Below are positions 44,931 through 53,276 of a DNA stretch of 53,276 nucleotides, in pieces. A model generated the notes under the pieces. The model saw only the letters and a list, made by a program, of their open reading frames with translations, was not told the DNA's origin and did not search any database. This stretch comes from Alphaproteobacteria bacterium (GTDB taxonomy: Bacteria; Pseudomonadota; Alphaproteobacteria; VGDZ01). Every line of letters starts with the position of its first letter. The stretch's first letter is position 1. The DNA lies in the NCBI GenBank assembly GCA_016869515.1, contig VGDZ01000014.1, forward strand, positions 1 to 53,276, in the 5' to 3' direction. The position numbers were made by a program, and so were the translations under genes.

Positions 44931-46574
44931 TCAAAACTGGCCGCCGCGGAACCGGGCGGCAAGGCGGGCGCGGATCAGGATCGCCAGCGCGTTCAAGGCC
45001 GCCACCAGCAGGATCAGCACCAGCGCGGCGACGAACACCATCGGCTTGGCGGCCTCGGAATTGCGCGACTGGAAGCCGACGTCGAAGATGTGGAATCCGA
45101 GATGCATGAAGCTGCGCTCGAGATGCAGATAGGGGAAGCTGGCGTCGATCGGCAGCTCGGGCGCCAGCTTGACCACCCCGGTCAGCATCAAGGGCGCGAC
45201 CTCGCCCGCGCCGCGCGCCATGGCCAGGATCAGCCCGGTGAGGATGCCGGGCATGGCCCGCGGCAGGACGATGCGGCGGATGGTCTGCCATTGCGAGGCG
45301 CCGCAGGCCAGCGAGCCCTCGCGCATCGAGCGGGGCACCGAAGCCAAGGCCTCCTCGGTGGCGACGATCACCACCGGCACCGTCAGCATCGCCAGCGTCA
45401 GCGAGGCCCATAGCAGCCCGCCGGTGCCGAAGGTCGGGTTGGGCAGGCTCTCGGCGAAGCCCAGCGCATCGATCGTGCCGCCGGCCAGATAGGCGAAAAA
45501 GCCGAGGCCGAACACGCCGTAGACGATCGAAGGCACGCCGGCCAGGTTGTTGACCGCGATCCGCACCGCGGCCACGGCCCGGCCCTGGCGGGCGTATTCG
45601 CGCAGGTAAAGCGCCGTCATCACGCCCAGCGGCGCCACCAGCAGGGACAGCAGCACCGTCATCGCCAGCGTGCCGAAGATCGCCGGCCAGACGCCGCCTT
45701 CGGTGTTGGCCTCGCGCGGTTCCTCGCTCAGGAACTCGGCCCAGCGCGAGAGATAGACCCGGATCGCGCCCAGCGGACCGAGCGCGTTGGCGGGATAGAA
45801 CCGGACGATCGCCGACAGCTTCAGCGCGACTTCGCGCCCGCCGCTCTCGACCACGCGGGCGGTGTCGCGCGCGTCTTCGCTCCGCAGGCGCTCGAGCCGC
45901 TCCGACAGACGGCCGTGCTCGGCCCGCCAATGGACCAGGCGGGACTCGGCGGCGTCGGCGGCGGCGCGGACGATCGCGCTGCCCGCGCCGTGCCGCAGTT
46001 CGAGACGGCGGAGGTCGAGCCGCTCGCGCTCGATGCGGCGGTTGACCTCGGCGATCGCGTCGCGCTCGAGGGCGCGCATCCCCCGCCAGCGCCGGCGCGC
46101 TTCGGCATGGACGGCGGCGAAGGCCTCGGCGTCGGCCGGATCGAGCGCACGCCCGGCCGTCTCCGCCCCGACCAGCCGGCCGATGAATACGCCCCATTCC
46201 AGCCGCTCGATCAGGACCAGATCGCCGGGCCGATCGCGTCGTCCGATCTCGGCCTCGTCGACCCAGCGGAACTCGTCGCCATAGAGATCGTAATTGCCGA
46301 CGCGATAGAGCGTGCGGCGGCTTTCGGCCGCGCTTCCGGCCGGCCGAAAACGCTCGCTGCGGATCGGCTCGCCCGCCAGCGTGTGGCCCGAGCGCAGCTC
46401 GACCCGCTCGATCGGCCGCGGCCAGAAGGTCGCGGCGCCGTTCCAGAGGATCAGCGCCAGCACGCCCAGGATCATGAACAGCCCGGCCAGCAGCGCGCCG
46501 CCGAGCCCGAACAGGAACGGCTCGCCGCCGGCGGCGAGATCGGGCGGGCGGGCGCGGGTCGCGCTCGCGCTCAC
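44931..46574 (-). CDS. pstA: Phosphate ABC transporter permease PstA, long form
   Basis: A 547-residue permease, about twice the classic 280-300. After TM1 (about 24-46) comes a non-membrane insert of roughly 200 residues: first a DUF3333-type beta segment ([31 protein letters not shown]), then a charged, probably coiled-coil, stretch ([18 protein letters not shown] to [14 protein letters not shown]). The permease core follows, with [16 protein letters not shown] and the EAA loop [29 protein letters not shown] 46574 overlaps the pstC stop (GTGA). Confidence 0.93.
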   Translation of the reverse strand: MSASATRARPPDLAAGGEPFLFGLGGALLAGLFMILGVLALILWNGAATFWPRPIERVELRSGHTLAGEPIRSERFRPAGSAAESRRTLYRVGNYDLYGDEFRWVDEAEIGRRDRPGDLVLIERLEWGVFIGRLVGAETAGRALDPADAEAFAAVHAEARRRWRGMRALERDAIAEVNRRIERERLDLRRLELRHGAGSAIVRAAADAAESRLVHWRAEHGRLSERLERLRSEDARDTARVVESGGREVALKLSAIVRFYPANALGPLGAIRVYLSRWAEFLSEEPREANTEGGVWPAIFGTLAMTVLLSLLVAPLGVMTALYLREYARQGRAVAAVRIAVNNLAGVPSIVYGVFGLGFFAYLAGGTIDALGFAESLPNPTFGTGGLLWASLTLAMLTVPVVIVATEEALASVPRSMREGSLACGASQWQTIRRIVLPRAMPGILTGLILAMARGAGEVAPLMLTGVVKLAPELPIDASFPYLHLERSFMHLGFHIFDVGFQSRNSEAAKPMVFVAALVLILLVAALNALAILIRARLAARFRGGQF

Positions 46575-49156
46575 AGGCTCGCCGCGCGCTTGCGAAAGCG
46601 CAGGCGCACGATCTCGGCCAGGGTGTTGACGGCGAAGGTGATCGCGAACAGCACCAGCGCCGACAGGAACAGCAGGCGATAGAGCGTCGAATCGCGCACC
46701 GCCTCGGGCAGCTCGACGGCGATGTTGGCCGAGAGCGTGCGCAGGCCGCCGAACGGGTTCCACTCCATCACCGGCGTGTTGCCGGCCGCCATCACCACGA
46801 TCATGGTCTCGCCGACGGCGCGGCCGAGCCCGATCATGACCGCGGCGAACACGCCGCTGAGCGCGGTCGGCAGCACGATGCGGATCGCGGTCTGCCAGGG
46901 CGTGGCGCCGCAGCCCAGCGAGGCGGCGCGCAAATGCTCGGGCACGGCGGCAAGCGCGTCCTCGGCGATGGTGTAGACGATCGGAATCACGGCGAAGCCC
47001 ATGGCGAAGCCGACCACCAGCGCGTTGCGCTGGGCGTAGCCCTCGACCAGCGAGCCGCGGGCATCGAAGCCCAGCGCCGCCAGGGCCGCCGCCATCAGCC
47101 AAGCCAGCAGCAGGGCCGCGGCCAACTCGGCCAGCCAGCGCGCGAGGTCGATCGCCGCCAGGCCGGCGCGGCCGAGAGGCCGGGTCATGGCGGCGAGCGC
47201 GTCGCCGGCCGCTCGCCGCGTGCCCAGCGCGATCGCCAGGTAGCTGGGCACGAACAGCAGCAGGACGAGGAACGGCACCGCCGAGCCGATGTCGCCTTCG
47301 AGCCAGGCCTTGACGTCGCCGGCGAACACCAGGCGCTCGAACCAGGGACCCAGCGCCGCCGCCAGCCACAGGCCGAGGCCGACCACGCCGCCGATCAGCA
47401 CGAATTTGGGTACGCCGCCGAGCCGGCGCGCGCGCGCCGCCGGCAGCAACTGCCAAAGGAACGCCGCCGCCGCCAGCGACAGGGGCAGGGCGACGAAGGC
47501 CAGGATCACCGCCGCCACCCAGCTTTCGACCAGCGGCGCCAGCACCAGGGCGGCGATGAAGCCCAGCACCACCGAGGGCAGCGAGGCCATCATCTCGATC
47601 GCCGGCTTGACCGCGGCGCGGATGCGGCGATGCAGGAACTCGGCGGTGTAGATCGCGGCGCCCAGCGCGATCGGCAGCGCGAAGGCCATGGCATAGAGCG
47701 TCGCCTTGAGCGTGCCGAAAATCAGCGGCACGAGCGAAAGCTTGGGCTCGAAACCGTCGCCGCCCGAGGACGACTGCCAGGTGAATCCGGGCGCGGCATA
47801 GCCCTCGTACCAGACCGGGCCGAACACCGTCCGCAGCGTGGTCTCGGCATGGGGCTGGTCGACCGTCCAGGACAGGATGCGCAGGCTCTCTTGGCGGCGG
47901 GAAAACGCCAGCACGCCGTCATCGCGCGGCGCCAGCGCCAGGGCCTCGACCGCGCCTTGCGGCGCCGCCAGCTTGGCCAGGGTGCGTTCGCTGGTGGCAT
48001 GACGCAGCCAGACTCGGCCCGCGACATCGGCGCTGAGCAGCAGCTTGCCGCGTTCGGAGGCGGCAAGCCCGGACACCGCGCCGGCATGGGGTTCCAGCGC
48101 ATGCGCCTTGACCAAAGCGAAACCGTCGCCGCCGGTTTCGCTCGGCAGCCGGAACCAGACATCGACCGCGCCGTCGCTTCCCGCCAGCACCAAGGACTGC
48201 TCGCCGATGAGGAAGGTCATGGCGGATATGGTCGCCCCGGCCGGCAGCGGACGCAGGGTCTCGACCAGCGCCGGTCGCGCCGGATCGCGCAGGTCGTAGC
48301 GGAACAGCCGCCCATCGGCGGCGGCGACATAGGCCTGATCGGCGGCCGAGGTCAGCAGCGCGCGCGTCGCCTGCGCGCCGTCGGGCAGGGCCGGCAGGTC
48401 GAAGGCGACGGTCCGCGTGGTGGCGCGGCGGGTCAGCAGATGCAGGCGGGTCTCGGCGCGCAGCAGCCGCGGCAGGCCCGCCGCATCGACCGCCAGCAGC
48501 GTGCGGCTTGGCCGCTCGGCGGTGCCGCCGCGGCGATAGTCCAGCGCCAGGATCGGACCATCCGACAGCTTGAGCGGCGCTTCCAGCGCGCTTTCGAGCC
48601 ACAGCCGGCGCCATTGCCCGTCGGGCAGCGGCGAATAAAGCGCCCGGCCATCGCCGCGGTCCCGGCCGAGGGCGCGAAGGCCTGTCGGGATTTCGGCCAC
48701 GACCTCGCTGCGGAACTCGATCCGCGCCAGGCGCACGCTGCCATCGTTGAACCCAAAAGCGAGGTCGCGGCCTTCGAGCGCGCGGGCGAAGGCGGCGGCG
48801 CGCGCGCCGCCGAAATCGAAATCGGCCGCCGCCATCCCGGCGCCGGTCTCGACATGGAACAGCCGCACGCGTCCGTGCCGGTCGACCGCCGCCGCCAGCC
48901 GGCGATGCTCGTCGACCAGCGTCGACAGCGGCCGCAAATCGCTTTCGGCGACTTCGCTCTCGATGCGCTGGCCGCCGCTGCCGGCAAGGAACAGTGGCCA
49001 CACCGTCTCGATCAGGAAGGCCATGATGGCGAAGACCGCAACGATGACGCCGACGCCGCCGGTGCGGATGACCAGGTCGGCGGCGCGGTCGGCGATTAGC
49101 ACCGCGCGCCGCGTGCGGCGCTGGCGATGGATCGGGGCCGAAGAAGGCGCGGTCAC
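46571..49156 (-). CDS. pstC: Phosphate ABC transporter permease PstC with large propeller-like insert
   Basis: An 861-residue permease. TM1 is at about 34-57; residues about 65-460 form a non-membrane region with repeated beta-strand blocks such as [38 protein letters not shown] and [15 protein letters not shown]. This looks like a WD40-type propeller on the periplasmic side. The permease core follows: [20 protein letters not shown] and [34 protein letters not shown]. The GTG start at 49156 overlaps the pstS stop. Such inserts occur in some proteobacterial PstC; their role is unknown. Confidence 0.92.
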   Translation of the reverse strand: MTAPSSAPIHRQRRTRRAVLIADRAADLVIRTGGVGVIVAVFAIMAFLIETVWPLFLAGSGGQRIESEVAESDLRPLSTLVDEHRRLAAAVDRHGRVRLFHVETGAGMAAADFDFGGARAAAFARALEGRDLAFGFNDGSVRLARIEFRSEVVAEIPTGLRALGRDRGDGRALYSPLPDGQWRRLWLESALEAPLKLSDGPILALDYRRGGTAERPSRTLLAVDAAGLPRLLRAETRLHLLTRRATTRTVAFDLPALPDGAQATRALLTSAADQAYVAAADGRLFRYDLRDPARPALVETLRPLPAGATISAMTFLIGEQSLVLAGSDGAVDVWFRLPSETGGDGFALVKAHALEPHAGAVSGLAASERGKLLLSADVAGRVWLRHATSERTLAKLAAPQGAVEALALAPRDDGVLAFSRRQESLRILSWTVDQPHAETTLRTVFGPVWYEGYAAPGFTWQSSSGGDGFEPKLSLVPLIFGTLKATLYAMAFALPIALGAAIYTAEFLHRRIRAAVKPAIEMMASLPSVVLGFIAALVLAPLVESWVAAVILAFVALPLSLAAAAFLWQLLPAARARRLGGVPKFVLIGGVVGLGLWLAAALGPWFERLVFAGDVKAWLEGDIGSAVPFLVLLLFVPSYLAIALGTRRAAGDALAAMTRPLGRAGLAAIDLARWLAELAAALLLAWLMAAALAALGFDARGSLVEGYAQRNALVVGFAMGFAVIPIVYTIAEDALAAVPEHLRAASLGCGATPWQTAIRIVLPTALSGVFAAVMIGLGRAVGETMIVVMAAGNTPVMEWNPFGGLRTLSANIAVELPEAVRDSTLYRLLFLSALVLFAITFAVNTLAEIVRLRFRKRAASL

Positions 49157-50136
49157 GGTTCCCGCCTAATGCCGAACGCGGCCAGGTCCTCGGCCGCGAC
49201 CTCGGCGGTGATCGGGTAATAGCCGTCCTTGAGCACCGCCTCTTGGCCTTGGCGCGAATAGACATAGGCGACGAACGCCGCCCGCGCCGGATCGAGCGGG
49301 CGGTTGGGCACCAGGTTGAAATAGACGTAAAGCAGGCGGGCAAGCGGATAGTCGCCTTCATAGGCGGTTTGCGGGGTGGGTTCGAAACAGGGCTCGCCGG
49401 CGCGCGCCGCCAGCGGCACGATGCGCACATCGGCGGTGCGATAGCCGACGCCGGAATAGCCGATGGCGTAGCGGTCGGAGGCCACCGCCTGGACCACGGT
49501 CGAGGAGCCCGGCTGCTCCTTGACCGAATCCTTGAAATCGCCGCCGGCCAAGGCCGTCTCCTTGAAATAGCCGTAGGTGCCCGACGCCGAATTGCGGCCG
49601 TAGAGCGACACCGGCTTGGCGGCGAAATCGCCGCCGAGGCCGAGATCGGACCAGCGCGCGATGGCGCGCGCCGCGCCGCCGCGCCGGGTCTTCGAGAACA
49701 GCGCATCGACCTGCCCCAGCGTCAGGCAGGCCAGCGGATTGTCCTTGTGCACGAACAGCGCCAGCGCATCGACCGCCACCCGCATCGTCGCCGGCCGATA
49801 GCCGTAGCGCTTCTCGAACAGGTCGAGCTCGGCGCCCTTCATCGGCCGCGACATCGGCCCGAAATGCGCCGTGCCCGCGATCAACGCCGGCGGCGCGGTC
49901 GAGGAGCCCTTGCCCTCGATCTCGACGCGCAAGCCCGGATGCAGCCGGCCGAAGCCCTCGGCCCACAGCGCCATCAGATTGTTGAGCGAGTCCGAGCCGA
50001 TCGACTTGACGGTGCCGGCGATGCCGGGTTCGGGCCGGTAGATCGCCAGCGCCGGATCGAGCGCCTCGGCCCGCGCCCCGGCCGTGGCCAGGATCGCTCC
50101 CGCCGCCAGCACGGCTGCTGTCTTTTCGAACGCCAT
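49153..50136 (-). CDS. pstS: Phosphate-binding periplasmic protein PstS
   Basis: The 327-residue exported protein that binds phosphate for the Pst transporter. The signal peptide is MAFEKTAAVLAAGAILATAGARA. Phosphate-site pieces are GSDSLNNLM, IEGKGSSTAPPALIAGTAHFGPMSR and YGRNSASGTYGYFKE. It is the first gene of pstS-pstC-pstA-pstB-phoU-phoB, all on the minus strand, with a Pho box 61 bases upstream of ATG 50136. Confidence 0.95.
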   Translation of the reverse strand: MAFEKTAAVLAAGAILATAGARAEALDPALAIYRPEPGIAGTVKSIGSDSLNNLMALWAEGFGRLHPGLRVEIEGKGSSTAPPALIAGTAHFGPMSRPMKGAELDLFEKRYGYRPATMRVAVDALALFVHKDNPLACLTLGQVDALFSKTRRGGAARAIARWSDLGLGGDFAAKPVSLYGRNSASGTYGYFKETALAGGDFKDSVKEQPGSSTVVQAVASDRYAIGYSGVGYRTADVRIVPLAARAGEPCFEPTPQTAYEGDYPLARLLYVYFNLVPNRPLDPARAAFVAYVYSRQGQEAVLKDGYYPITAEVAAEDLAAFGIRREP

Positions 50137-50180
50137 GGCGCGACTCGCGACCGCGATTCCCTATGAACCGATCGCGGTCC

Positions 50181-50214
50181 AGGCTAGCGCGCGATCGTGA
50201 CAGGACGATGACAG
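50181..50214 (-). promoter_or_regulatory. Pho box and promoter of pstS
   Basis: Read on the minus strand, CTGTCAT (50214-50208), CGTC, CTGTCAC (50203-50197) is a near-perfect 7-4-7 PhoB site. A possible -10 hexamer TAGCCT (50186-50181) follows 10 bases later, the expected layout for PhoB-activated promoters, where the box replaces the -35. It lies in the 91-bp gap between phoR and pstS. Confidence 0.85.
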
Positions 50215-50227
50215 CCCGAAAGCGATC

Positions 50228-51442
50228 CTACTCGGCCGTCGGCAGGGCGACGGTGAAGCGGCTGCCGCGGCCGGGTTCGCTGTCGATCGTCAGCCGGCCC
50301 TTGTGGCGGTTGACGATGTGCTTGACGATGGCGAGCCCGAGCCCGGTGCCCCCGGCCTGGCGCGAGCGCGCGGCGTCGATGCGATAGAAGCGCTCGGTCA
50401 GGCGCGGCAGATGCTCGCGGGCGATGCCGGAACCCTGATCCTCGACCGTCACCGCGACGCCGGCGTCGGCCCGCCGGGCGAGAACGCGCACCGTCTTGCC
50501 GTCGCCGCCGTAGACCACGGCGTTGTCGATCAGGTTATGGAACACCTGCTCGAGCTGGCCGGCATCGGCCCGCACCGGCGGCAGGTCGGGGGCGATGTCG
50601 GGCTGCAGGGTGACGCTGCGCGCCTCGGCGGCGTGCCGCGACAGGGCGACGGCGCGTTCCAGCAGCGGACCGAGATCGACCCGAGCCGTCGGCGGCTGGT
50701 TCTCGTCGACCTCGATCCGCGACAGCGACAGCAGGTCCTGCACCAGGCGGGTGATGCGCCCGGCTTGTTCGCCGGCCAAGGCAAGAAAGCGCTCGCGCGC
50801 CGGGGCGTCGTCCTTGGCCGGACCGCGCAGGGTTTCGATCAGGCCGCTGAGCGTGGCCAAGGGGGTGCGGATCTCGTGGCTGGCATTGGCGACGAAATCG
50901 GCCCGCACCTGCTCGGCGCGCTTGAGCGCGGTCTGGTCGGCCAGCACCACCAGCGCCCCGCCCGGCAGCGGCCGAAGCCGAGCCAGGATCGACTGGGCGA
51001 CGCGATCGGCCAGTCGCAGCTCGGCCTCGGCCGAGGCTCCGGCCAGGGCCGCGCGCACCGCCGCCTGCAGTCCGGGATCGCGCAGCACCGCTGCGATCGG
51101 TTGCCCGGCCGGATCGAATCCCAGCACCTCGCGCGCCGGCGCATTGGCCAGCCGTACCGTGCCCTCGGCCGCCAGCAGCAGCGCCGGATCGGGCAGGGCG
51201 GCGATCAGCCGGGCCTCGCCGGCGGCGATGGCGGTCTCGCGTCCGGCGCGTTCTTCGGCCAGGCGGCGCTCGGCCGAGGCGCGCGCGGCATCGTTGTCGT
51301 TGGCGCGCTTGTGTTCGCGCCGGGCCAGGGCGCCGGCCAGCGCGCCCAGGCCCGCCATGATCCCGGTCAGCGACGGCGAGGCGCCGCCCCAGAATCCGAT
51401 CGCCGTCATGAACACGGCGCCGACCGCCGCACCTTTGAGCAT
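50228..51442 (-). CDS. phoR: Phosphate regulon sensor kinase PhoR
   Basis: A 404-residue histidine kinase that phosphorylates PhoB. Two short N-terminal hydrophobic segments (about 5-18 and 26-41) anchor it with almost no periplasmic part, as usual for PhoR. A PAS-like domain (LIAALPDPALLLAAEGTVRLANAPA) is followed by HisKA with NASHEIRTPLATLSG (H189). The ATPase domain has NLIDNAVVYG, DQGSGIARE and GGTGLGLAIVKHIV. It is separated from pstS by a Pho box, so pstS can be induced apart from phoR. chrA lies 42 bases upstream. Confidence 0.94.
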   Translation of the reverse strand: MLKGAAVGAVFMTAIGFWGGASPSLTGIMAGLGALAGALARREHKRANDNDAARASAERRLAEERAGRETAIAAGEARLIAALPDPALLLAAEGTVRLANAPAREVLGFDPAGQPIAAVLRDPGLQAAVRAALAGASAEAELRLADRVAQSILARLRPLPGGALVVLADQTALKRAEQVRADFVANASHEIRTPLATLSGLIETLRGPAKDDAPARERFLALAGEQAGRITRLVQDLLSLSRIEVDENQPPTARVDLGPLLERAVALSRHAAEARSVTLQPDIAPDLPPVRADAGQLEQVFHNLIDNAVVYGGDGKTVRVLARRADAGVAVTVEDQGSGIAREHLPRLTERFYRIDAARSRQAGGTGLGLAIVKHIVNRHKGRLTIDSEPGRGSRFTVALPTAE

Positions 51443-51484
51443 CGCCTCGCCTCTATGGGCCGACGGATCGGCCGCGCCGCGATA

Positions 51485-52849
51485 TTAGAGCACCAGAGTC
51501 CGCAGCGCGATACCGGCCAGCGCCGCGCCGAGCAGCAGCTTGGTGGTGCCGAGCTTGAAGCGGAATCCGGCCAGCAGCGCGATCGCGGTCAATCCCGCCA
51601 GCCAGGGATCGAGGGTCGACCATTCCGGCCGTTCGAACGACAGGCCGTAGCCGCCGACTTTCACTTGGCGGGCGAAAAGACTGTGCTGGGCGAACCACAG
51701 CGCCAGGTTCAGCACCACCCCCACCACCGCGGCGGTGATCGCCGACAGCGCCGCGGCCAGCGCGCGATTGCGCCGCAGCTCCTCGACATAGGGCGCGCCG
51801 ACGAAGATCCAAAGGAAGCTCGGCACGAACGTCACCCAGATCGTCAACGCCGCGCCCAGCGTCCCCGCCCAGAGCGGATCGAGTCCGCCGGCCTTGTAGT
51901 AGGCGGCCAGGAAGCCGACGAACTCCAGCACCAGGATCAGCGGCCCGGGCGTGGTCTCGGCCAGGCCGAGCCCGTGCAGCATCTGCTCGGCGCTGAGCCA
52001 GGCCTGGGCCTCGACCGCCTCCTGGGCGACATAGGCCAGCACGGCATAGGCGCCGCCGAAGGTCACCACCGCCATCTTGGCGAAGAACAGGCCGATGCGG
52101 GTGAAGACATCGTCCGCGCCGCGCAAGATATAAAGCGCCGCCACCGGGGCCAGCCACAGCCCGACCCAAAGTACGGCTGTGGTCAGGGCGCGGCCGGCAT
52201 TGGCACGGACGTGATCGGGCGGGCCGTTGGCGAACATGGCGTCGATCGCCGCCGGCCGGTCGTCTTTGGCGCTGCCATGCCCGCCGCCGGCGAAGGCCTC
52301 GGGCGCGAAGCGGACGCCGATCGCGCCGGTCAATGCCGCGGCGGCGACGATGGCCGGAAACGGCAGGCCGAGGAAATAGATGCCCAGAAAGGCCAGCCCG
52401 GCGATGCTCCAGGCGACGCCGCCCTTGAGCGCGCGCTTGGCGATGCGCGACAGCGCCTCCAGCACCAGCGTCAGCACGGCGGCCGACAGGCCCCAGAACA
52501 GCCCGGCCAGCCAGGCGATCTGGCCGAAGCTGGCATAGATCATGGCCAAGGCCAGCATCAGCACCGCGCCCGGCAGCACGAACAACCCGCCCGCCACCAA
52601 CCCGCCCGGCCAGCGATGCAAAAGCCAGCCGACATAGGTCGCCAATTGCTGGGCCTCGGGGCCGGGCAGCAGCATGCAGTAGTTGAGGGCGTGCAGGAAC
52701 CGCGCCTCGCCGATCCAGTGGCGCTCCTCGACCAGCATGCGGTGCATGACCGCGATCTGTCCGGCCGGACCGCCGAAACTGTTGAGGCCGATCGCCCACC
52801 AGGCGCGCAGCGCGGTGGCGAAGGAGATGCCGTGGGCGGGCGTGGTCAT
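51485..52849 (-). CDS. chrA: Chromate transporter ChrA (two-domain CHR family)
   Basis: A 454-residue inner-membrane protein that exports chromate. It has two homologous CHR halves: the first with GLNSFGGPAGQIAVMH and LNYCMLLPGPEAQQLATYVGWL, the second with KMAVVTFGGAYAVLAYVAQEAV and GLAETTPGPLILVLEFVGFLAAY. The FGGP and PGP motifs are those of the family. A soluble loop near residues 190-215 joins the halves. ATG 52849 overlaps the chrB stop (ATGA), making a chrB-chrA operon. Confidence 0.94.
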   Translation of the reverse strand: MTTPAHGISFATALRAWWAIGLNSFGGPAGQIAVMHRMLVEERHWIGEARFLHALNYCMLLPGPEAQQLATYVGWLLHRWPGGLVAGGLFVLPGAVLMLALAMIYASFGQIAWLAGLFWGLSAAVLTLVLEALSRIAKRALKGGVAWSIAGLAFLGIYFLGLPFPAIVAAAALTGAIGVRFAPEAFAGGGHGSAKDDRPAAIDAMFANGPPDHVRANAGRALTTAVLWVGLWLAPVAALYILRGADDVFTRIGLFFAKMAVVTFGGAYAVLAYVAQEAVEAQAWLSAEQMLHGLGLAETTPGPLILVLEFVGFLAAYYKAGGLDPLWAGTLGAALTIWVTFVPSFLWIFVGAPYVEELRRNRALAAALSAITAAVVGVVLNLALWFAQHSLFARQVKVGGYGLSFERPEWSTLDPWLAGLTAIALLAGFRFKLGTTKLLLGAALAGIALRTLVL

Positions 52850-53276
52850 GGGCGCCGCGCCGGCCCGAACGAGGCGTAGAGGTCGTCGAACACCGCGGCG
52901 GCGCGGGCGAGACGGTCTTCGTCGCCGCGGTGCTGGCGCACCACGCCGTCGAGCACCAGCTTGAGGCCGGCCGCCTCGGCGCGCCCGAACTTGCCGTCCT
53001 TCATGTCGAGATCGTGCACGATTTCCCCGATCGCGGCCAGGGCGCGGTCGGCCAGGCCCGCCCGCCGCAGCAGGGTCTCGAAGGTGCAGTCCTCGCCCTC
53101 GTGGGTGAACTCGGCCTCGGCCATGTCGAAGCGCAGTTCGTCGGCGCGCGGGCGATAGCCGCGCGAGGCCACGAACTTGAAGCGCGCCTCGGGATCGATG
53201 AAGCGCCGGATCAGCCAGGCCGAGGCCAGCCGATCGACATAGAGCTCGGCTCGCGTCACCCAGGTCCGGCCGCGCA
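52846..53276 (-). CDS. chrB: Chromate resistance protein ChrB, 5' end cut by window
   Basis: The last 142 or so codons of a ChrB-type protein, which regulates chrA or helps reduce chromate. The frame is open to the window edge: codons above 53259 read RTWVTRAELYVDRLASAW, and LIRRFIDPEARFKFVAS follows, the classic ChrB C-terminal domain. GEIVHDLDMKDGKFGRAEAAGLKLVLDG is also typical. A GTG at 53259 is not the start. The N-terminal domain lies beyond the window. Confidence 0.9.
   Translation of the reverse strand, partial: RGRTWVTRAELYVDRLASAWLIRRFIDPEARFKFVASRGYRPRADELRFDMAEAEFTHEGEDCTFETLLRRAGLADRALAAIGEIVHDLDMKDGKFGRAEAAGLKLVLDGVVRQHRGDEDRLARAAAVFDDLYASFGPARRP

Noticed and set aside
42270-50136. 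hisE as part of the pst-pho transcript with a phosphate-related role
   Set aside because: The 59-base gap and the housekeeping function give no reason beyond position to link it to phosphate.

Overview
The window looks like chromosomal DNA of a high-GC alphaproteobacterium, possibly of the Rhodospirillales/Reyranella type. The evidence is a GcrA cell-cycle regulator, an alphaproteobacterial-type RpoH, a dnaK promoter that fits the alphaproteobacterial RpoH consensus (CTTG-N17-CCTATATAT), strong G/C bias at third positions, and TRAP and M81 (MlrC-type) genes. Genes are densely packed, with many 4-bp ATGA/GTGA overlaps. No gap between genes exceeds about 230 bp. I see no rRNA, prophage, IS element or CRISPR array. 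Most of the window is ordinary core and metabolic DNA.

Layout. 1-6692: dnaK (3' end cut by the window), a DctPQM TRAP transporter, an M81 peptidase and tRNA-Glu(CTC), all on the minus strand. 6786-11566 (+): a small Cys-rich exported protein, then CusB/CusA-like heavy-metal RND efflux with no outer-membrane channel gene. 11563-16210: threonine aldolase, JAMM peptidase, a small membrane-anchored protein, an RluD-type pseudouridine synthase, rpoH, and a MOSC protein. 16324-16834: a CopG-RelE toxin-antitoxin module enclosed by a perfect 23-bp direct repeat. 16970-22783 (+): clpB, an exported amidohydrolase, and a class III cyclase fused to an alpha/beta hydrolase. 22862-25360 (-): a minimal nucleotidyltransferase, a second cyclase domain, gcrA, an isoprenylcysteine-methyltransferase-like protein and an orphan HigA. 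25428-28684 (-): an ABC importer of the nitrate/taurine/thiamine-precursor type, divergent from a PEP-mutase-family lyase and an amidase (28755-31060). 31131-38632: two hybrid histidine kinases, a SUMF1-like protein beside a caspase-like remnant, an M24 protein lacking its metal ligands, and a TrmH-type methyltransferase. 38677-41029 (+): amidohydrolase, YtkA-like protein and di-heme peroxidase, coupled by overlaps. 40998-42608 (-): an MFS transporter and hisE. 42668-51442 (-): phoR-pstSCAB-phoU-phoB with a Pho box before pstS. 51485 to the end: chrA and the 3' part of chrB.

Themes. Three heat-shock genes (dnaK, rpoH, clpB) lie within 20 kb. The dnaK promoter fits RpoH control, rpoH carries overlapping sigma70-like and RpoH-like promoter boxes, and the rpoH leader can fold over both candidate start codons. 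The phosphate block is a self-contained sensing and uptake unit. Metal and oxyanion stress genes (CusBA-like, ChrBA) sit near both ends.

The items most worth a second look are structural: the direct repeats around the toxin-antitoxin module, a palindromic element found at two convergent gene ends (one supplying the last codons of rpoH), the foldable rpoH leader, a PstC with a large propeller-like insert, and the amidohydrolase/YtkA/di-heme operon. I found no clear, wholly new multi-gene defence or biosynthetic system.
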